Of a stretch of 9,952 bases of DNA, positions 6,423-9,952 are shown in pieces. Position 1 is the stretch's first letter; every line of letters begins with the position of its first letter. The notes under the pieces were generated by a model. That model was given only the letters and a program-made list of their open reading frames with translations, made no database searches and was not told the DNA's origin. Source of the stretch: a bacterium (GTDB taxonomy: Bacteria; Patescibacteriota; Minisyncoccia; UBA6257; GWB1-50-10); assembly GCA_021814805.1 (NCBI GenBank), contig JAKAHT010000002.1:1-9952 (forward strand), written 5' to 3'. The translations under genes and the position numbers were made by a program.

Positions 6423-8945
6423 TCATTTCAAAACCTTTTTAAGGTATTCCCCGGTGAAAGTTCCCGACTTCTTGGCTACATCTTCCGGAGAACCTAGAGC
6501 TACGATTTTTCCTCCCTTTGTTCCCCCTTCCGGTCCCAGATCGATTATCCAGTCGGCGGTTTTTATCACATCCAGGTTGTGTTCTATAACGACGACGGTG
6601 TTTCCCCGGTCGACCAGCCTTTGTATGACTTCGATGAGTTTTTTTACGTCGGCGAAGTGGAGACCGGTCGTCGGTTCGTCTAAAAGATAAACGGTATTCC
6701 TTGTGTCGCGCTTGCCGAGTTCGGCTCCCAGTTTTATCCTTTGAGCTTCGCCGCCCGACAAGGTGGTGGCCGATTGTCCGAGTTCAAGATAACCGAGCCC
6801 TACCTCTCCCAATATCTTCAGTTTGTCGTAAAGCCAGGGTATGTCGTCGAAGAATTTTATGGCTTCTTCAATGGTCATCTGGAGAACGTCGTAGATATTT
6901 TTGCCCTTATATTCCACTTCGAGTGTTTCCCGGTCGAAGCGTTTTCCTTTGCAAACGTCGCAGGTTACGTAAACCGTCGGCAAGAAATGCATTTCTATGG
7001 CTATCACGCCGTGACCCTCGCAATTCTCGCATCGCCCACCCCTGACGTTGAAGCTGAATCTTCCCGGTTTGTAGCCCCTGACTCTCGCATCGGGGGTCGA
7101 GGCGAACAAGTCTCTTATTGGTCCCCAAGCGCCGACATAGGTTGCGGGATTCGAACGCGGCGTACGGCCTATCGGCGACTGGTCTATGTTTATGACTTTG
7201 TTCACATATTCCAGACCCTTTATTTCTTTAACCTGGCCGGCTTTCATATGTGAACCATTCAGTTTATTGGATAAGTTTTTAAAGAGTATGTCGTAGACGA
7301 GAGTCGATTTTCCTGATCCGGAGACGCCGGTTACAACCGAAAAACGTCGGAGCGGGATTTCGACGTCCATTCCCTTGATATTGTTTTCACTCACCCCTTT
7401 CAGTTTTATCGAGTCATGATTTTTGGAGATATTCCTCCTTGTTTTGGGGACGGCTATGAATTCCTTGCCGCGGAGATAGTCCAAAGTCAAAGAATTTTGC
7501 TTTTTGTCGTTTATTATTTGAGGCAGCGGCCCTTCTGCCATAATTTTCCCGCCATGTATGCCGGCTCCCGGCCCGATGTCCACAAGATAATCGGATTCCC
7601 TTATGGTGTCTTCGTCATGTTCGACGACGATTATGGTATTTCCGAGATCGCGCAGATTTTTCAGGGTTTGTATCAATTTGTCGTTGTCTCTTTGATGAAG
7701 TCCGATGGTCGGTTCGTCCAGTATATAAAGAGCGCCGACGAGTCTCGAACCTATCTGTGAGGCAAGCCTTATTCTCTGTGATTCGCCGCCGGAAAGGGTG
7801 CCGGCCTTACGGTCGAGAGTCAAATATTCAAGCCCCACGTCTATCATGAATTTCAGACGATTCTTTATTTCTTTCAAAGGCACTTCGGCAATGGTTAGAA
7901 GGTTTTCCTGTTTTTTGAATTTTATTTCCAATTTGGTAAAAAATTCGTAAGCGTCGTTTATGGAAACAGCCGTCACCTCGGTAATATTTTTTCCGTCTAT
8001 GAGGACGTTTAAACTTTCTTCCTTGAGTCTTTTTCCGAGACAAGTCGGGCATATTTTCTCCGACCAAATGTTTTCAGTTCCCAAGCCATGACAGGTTTCA
8101 CAGGCGCCGAAAGGGCTGTTGAATGAAAAAAGGCGCGGTTCTATCTCCGGGAATGAGAAGCCGTCTGCGGGACAGGTGTATTTGGCGGAAAGAGATACTT
8201 CCTTGTCGGTAATGATAGTCGCAACGTCGTTACCGTATTTCAGGGCGTTTTCTATACTTTCGGCGAGTCTCAGTCTGTTTTCTTTGTTTCTATAGTCCAG
8301 GCTGGCCGGAATCCTGTCCACGACCAGGTCGATATTGTGCTGTTTATAGCGGCTCAAATCTATTCTTTCTCTCAAGCTTACATATTTACCGTCTATCCGA
8401 ACTTCGGAAAATCCGGCGTTCAGGAAATCATAGAGCATTTGGTAATATTCCCCTTTCCGGCCGCGGACAACCGGAGAAAGTATGATTAAGTTTCTTTTTT
8501 CCTTGGTTTCCCTAGAAATTTGGACAGCAATATCCACTATTTCTTCCTGGGTCATTTTTTTTATTTCCCGGCCGCATTTCGGGCAATGCGGTATTCCTAT
8601 GCGGGCAAAGAGCACGCGGAGATAGTCGTATATCTCGGTTATGGTTGCGACAGTCGATCTGGGGTTCGAGCTGTGGTGTTTTTGGTCTATGGATATGGCC
8701 GGAGACAGCCCTTCTATTTCGTCGACGTCCGGCTTGTCGAGGCGCCCCAAAAACTGCCTAGCATAAGCCGACAGAGACTCGACATATCTTCTTTGTCCTT
8801 CGGCGAATATGGTATCGAAAGCCAAAGATGATTTACCCGATCCGGAAAGTCCGGTCATAACTATCATCTTGTCCCTGGGTATTTCGAGATTGATGTTTTT
8901 GAGGTTGTGTTCCCTCGCCCCTTTTATAATGATTTTGTCTTTCAT
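6423..8945 (-). CDS. uvrA: UvrABC excinuclease subunit A, shortened
   Basis: UvrA is the dimeric ABC ATPase that finds DNA damage and loads UvrB. It has 840 residues here, against about 940 usually. Two nucleotide-binding modules are complete: Walker [10 protein letters not shown] (32-40) and GVSGSGKST (540-548), signatures LSGGESQR (384-391) and LSGGEAQR (729-736), Walker [12 protein letters not shown] (407-417) and [11 protein letters not shown] (753-763). The UvrB-binding domain appears present (about 131-245). Zinc module 2 is intact (Cys639, Cys642, Cys662, Cys665). Module 1 reads CPAD...CETC: Cys258, Asp261 in place of Cys, Cys282, Cys285. Only about 13 residues separate this module from the next CPTC (299-302), where about 100 are usual, so the insertion domain is missing. 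The ATG at 8945 matches the family start. No Shine-Dalgarno sequence is seen; a weak promoter (TTGGCG 9038-9033, -10 near 9010-9015) is possible. Confidence 0.97.
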   Translation of the reverse strand: MKDKIIIKGAREHNLKNINLEIPRDKMIVMTGLSGSGKSSLAFDTIFAEGQRRYVESLSAYARQFLGRLDKPDVDEIEGLSPAISIDQKHHSSNPRSTVATITEIYDYLRVLFARIGIPHCPKCGREIKKMTQEEIVDIAVQISRETKEKRNLIILSPVVRGRKGEYYQMLYDFLNAGFSEVRIDGKYVSLRERIDLSRYKQHNIDLVVDRIPASLDYRNKENRLRLAESIENALKYGNDVATIITDKEVSLSAKYTCPADGFSFPEIEPRLFSFNSPFGACETCHGLGTENIWSEKICPTCLGKRLKEESLNVLIDGKNITEVTAVSINDAYEFFTKLEIKFKKQENLLTIAEVPLKEIKNRLKFMIDVGLEYLTLDRKAGTLSGGESQRIRLASQIGSRLVGALYILDEPTIGLHQRDNDKLIQTLKNLRDLGNTIIVVEHDEDTIRESDYLVDIGPGAGIHGGKIMAEGPLPQIINDKKQNSLTLDYLRGKEFIAVPKTRRNISKNHDSIKLKGVSENNIKGMDVEIPLRRFSVVTGVSGSGKSTLVYDILFKNLSNKLNGSHMKAGQVKEIKGLEYVNKVINIDQSPIGRTPRSNPATYVGAWGPIRDLFASTPDARVRGYKPGRFSFNVRGGRCENCEGHGVIAIEMHFLPTVYVTCDVCKGKRFDRETLEVEYKGKNIYDVLQMTIEEAIKFFDDIPWLYDKLKILGEVGLGYLELGQSATTLSGGEAQRIKLGAELGKRDTRNTVYLLDEPTTGLHFADVKKLIEVIQRLVDRGNTVVVIEHNLDVIKTADWIIDLGPEGGTKGGKIVALGSPEDVAKKSGTFTGEYLKKVLK

Positions 8946-9037
8946 GATAGTTAATTTTTATTCAATTTAATTAATACATTGAAAATTGATTTCAAATTTC
9001 AAATTGTAAATTTAATATTCTTGACGTGTATGCGCCA

Positions 9038-9094
9038 ATACCCCTCGGTTAGTCCCCCTAGGAGTATAGAACCCAGTTTAGACCTAAACCGGGT
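9038..9094 (-). ncRNA. Structured GC-rich island between hpf and uvrA (candidate RNA)
   Basis: Within an AT-rich spacer, two hairpins can form. The first is ACCCGGTTTA-GGTC-TAAACTGGGT on the minus strand (9094-9071), 10 bp with a 4-nt loop. The second is ATACTCCT/AGGGGTAT (9067-9060 with 9045-9038), 8 bp around a 14-nt loop. In both, the one imperfect pair is a G/U in minus-strand RNA but an A/C mismatch on the plus strand, which favours a minus-strand RNA. A GTAT/ATAC pairing (9041-9038 with 9031-9028) competes with the second hairpin. No T tract follows, so neither is a standard terminator. It could be an hpf 3' element, a uvrA leader or a dispersed repeat. Confidence 0.35.
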
Positions 9095-9112
9095 AAATAA
9101 CAAATACCGGAA

Positions 9113-9439
9113 CTACTTTCTTTTATCCGTTGATTTATCTTTGTATTTTTGGATATCGTCCTTGATTTTGTTTTTTACTATATCGATGGCCGTCCTAAGA
9201 TCGGGACTTTCATTTTCAGAAAAAAGTTTCTTCCCTGGCATTTCAATATCGATCGATGCGCGGAAAACATCTCCGTGTTTGTGATGTTTGGTGGACCGGC
9301 CGACTTCCACGAAGGCGGTTATCTCGCCCTTCGTTTCAAATCGTTTGATAATTCTCCCTAAAGGCGCGAGCTTCTTCTCGATATAAGTCTTAATCGACGG
9401 CGTAAGGTCGAGTCCTGTGCTTTCAATGTTTATTTTCAT
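9113..9439 (-). CDS. hpf: Ribosome hibernation promoting factor, short form
   Basis: This 108-residue protein is of the HPF/RaiA (S30AE) family. It binds the decoding region of the 30S subunit in slow growth, blocking mRNA and tRNA sites and stabilising idle 70S or 100S ribosomes. The fold is recognisable from MKINIESTGLDLTPSIKTYI (beta-alpha, 1-20), the second strand region EITAFVEVGRS (39-49), DVFRASIDIEMPGKKLFS (57-74) and the last helix DLRTAIDIVKNKI (80-92), followed by a lysine-rich tail. The length corresponds to the short form, without the C-terminal dimerisation domain of long HPF. The ATG at 9439 is the A predicted as transcription start from TATAAT six nucleotides upstream. It lies between uvrB and uvrA on the same strand but appears to have its own promoter. 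After its TAG stop, the same frame stays open for 37 more codons. Confidence 0.93.
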   Translation of the reverse strand: MKINIESTGLDLTPSIKTYIEKKLAPLGRIIKRFETKGEITAFVEVGRSTKHHKHGDVFRASIDIEMPGKKLFSENESPDLRTAIDIVKNKIKDDIQKYKDKSTDKRK

Positions 9440-9445
9440 GGAGTA

Positions 9446-9474
9446 ATTATAACTTACCGATTAACAATTTTGAA
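9446..9474 (-). promoter_or_regulatory. Promoter of hpf, leaderless
   Basis: TTCAAA (9474-9469; 4 of 6) is followed by a 17-nt spacer and a perfect TATAAT (9451-9446). The seventh base after the -10 is the A of the hpf ATG at 9439. No Shine-Dalgarno sequence lies upstream; the six bases TACTCC separate the -10 from the start codon. Confidence 0.6.
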
Positions 9475-9499
9475 TGATTTAATAACATGATTTAGGATT

Positions 9500-9952
9500 C
9501 TATACTTTCGCTTTCTTCGAAAGTATCCTGATTTCATCTCTTAAAATCGCGGCGAGCTCGAAGTCGAGGTGCTCGGCAGCTTCCTTCATCTCCCGTTCTT
9601 TTTGTTTGATTAATTTTTCGAGCGTCGTTTTTGATTTCGGCAGCGGTTTCGTTTCGAGGTTGAGTATTTCTTCCGTCGGCAATATGTCTTTTATCTCCTT
9701 TTCTATGGTTTTTGGTGTGATGTCATGCTTCTCGTTATAAGCCATCTGGAGTTTTCTCCTTCTTTCGGTTTCTTTAACCGCCTGCTTTATCGAGCCGGTC
9801 ATTTGATCGGCATAAATCAAAACTTCACCATCGACGTTTCTGGCCGCCCGGCCTATGGTTTGGATAAGTGATGTCTCGCTTCGGAGAAATCCTTCTTTGT
9901 CGGCATCAAGAATAGCGACCAAGGATACCTCCGGCAGATCAAGGCCTTCTCT
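9500..9952 (-). CDS. uvrB: UvrABC excinuclease subunit B, C-terminal part (partial)
   Basis: The last 150 codons are present; the gene continues beyond the right edge, and the frame is open to base 9952. UvrB is the helicase-like subunit that receives DNA from UvrA, verifies damage and recruits UvrC. Visible parts: helicase motif [10 protein letters not shown] (1-9 of the visible part); the segment [12 protein letters not shown] (15-26); motif [11 protein letters not shown] (31-39); the conserved [10 protein letters not shown] stretch (74-83); a linker; and the C-terminal UVR motif (about 111-146, with [13 protein letters not shown]) that pairs with the UVR motif of UvrC. An internal TTG at 9922 is only the Leu of SLVAILDAD, not a start. 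Nothing looks degenerate in the visible part. It lies 60 nt upstream of hpf. Confidence 0.96.
   Translation of the reverse strand, partial: REGLDLPEVSLVAILDADKEGFLRSETSLIQTIGRAARNVDGEVLIYADQMTGSIKQAVKETERRRKLQMAYNEKHDITPKTIEKEIKDILPTEEILNLETKPLPKSKTTLEKLIKQKEREMKEAAEHLDFELAAILRDEIRILSKKAKV
9502..9526 (-). other. Perfect hairpin at the uvrB stop codon
   Basis: ATACTTTCG (9502-9510) and CGAAAGTAT (9518-9526) form a perfect 9-bp stem with a 7-nt loop. It covers the last uvrB codons and the first two bases of its TAG stop. The minus strand continues AGAATCC without a T run, so it is not a canonical intrinsic terminator. It may protect the mRNA 3' end or be incidental. Confidence 0.4.

Noticed and set aside
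6701..7253. Plus-strand open frames of 114 and 170 codons
   Set aside because: They are antisense shadows of the uvrA coding sequence.
9071..9094. The 10-bp hairpin as an ordinary intrinsic terminator of hpf
   Set aside because: The bases after it (TTCTATACTCC on the minus strand) do not form a T tract, and a second hairpin follows directly.
9500..9922. A 140-residue protein starting at TTG 9922
   Set aside because: The frame is open to the window edge and the TTG is an internal Leu of the UvrB segment SLVAILDAD.
1..9952. CRISPR arrays, tRNA or rRNA genes, transposase genes
   Set aside because: No regularly spaced repeats, cloverleaf-like sequences, rRNA segments or transposase motifs were seen on either strand.

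Overview
The window looks like a chromosomal segment from a bacterium of the Candidate Phyla Radiation (Patescibacteria), most likely Parcubacteria-like. This is an inference from several traits: compact genes with short spacers, pared-down versions of universal proteins, secreted proteins of the kind common in these genomes, and starts that lack Shine-Dalgarno sequences. TGA is used as a stop (typA, patatin, uvrA), which argues against the code-25 lineages (Gracilibacteria/SR1). No mobile-element genes, CRISPR arrays, rRNA or tRNA genes were seen, and no gene-free stretch exceeds 300 bases.

Layout. 1-245 (-): the N-terminal part of a RecB/Cas4-like protein, cut by the left edge. 293-2122 (-): typA/bipA, ending at a hairpin that also overlaps the next gene's promoter. 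A divergent promoter region (2146-2197) separates typA from 2206-3255 (+), a DoxX-like polytopic membrane protein with a signal peptide. It converges on 3270-3749 (-), a small anchored extracytoplasmic protein. A second divergent promoter region drives this gene and 3803-4123 (+), a small charged protein of unknown function. That gene runs tail to tail into uvrC (4120-5328, -), and the two share a TTAA at their stops. Next come a GC-rich 146-bp inverted-repeat element (5360-5505), a patatin-like phospholipase (5509-6369, -), uvrA (6423-8945, -), a structured GC-rich island in an AT-rich spacer (about 9021-9094), hpf (9113-9439, -) and the C-terminal third or less of uvrB (9500-9952, -), cut by the right edge.

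Function. Five consecutive genes on the minus strand (uvrB, hpf, uvrA, patatin, uvrC) hold all three parts of the UvrABC nucleotide excision repair machine. Two are reduced. UvrA lacks the usual insertion domain after zinc finger 1 and has Asp in place of one cysteine of that finger. UvrC stops right after its RNase H-like nuclease domain, without the tandem helix-hairpin-helix domain, and has lost one of the usual four iron-sulfur cysteines. TypA and HPF both act on ribosomes under stress.

The most unusual features are not genes: the hairpin-ended element between patatin and uvrC, which abuts a T6 run; the structured island between hpf and uvrA; and -10 boxes placed 6-8 nt before most start codons, which predicts leaderless or nearly leaderless mRNAs.
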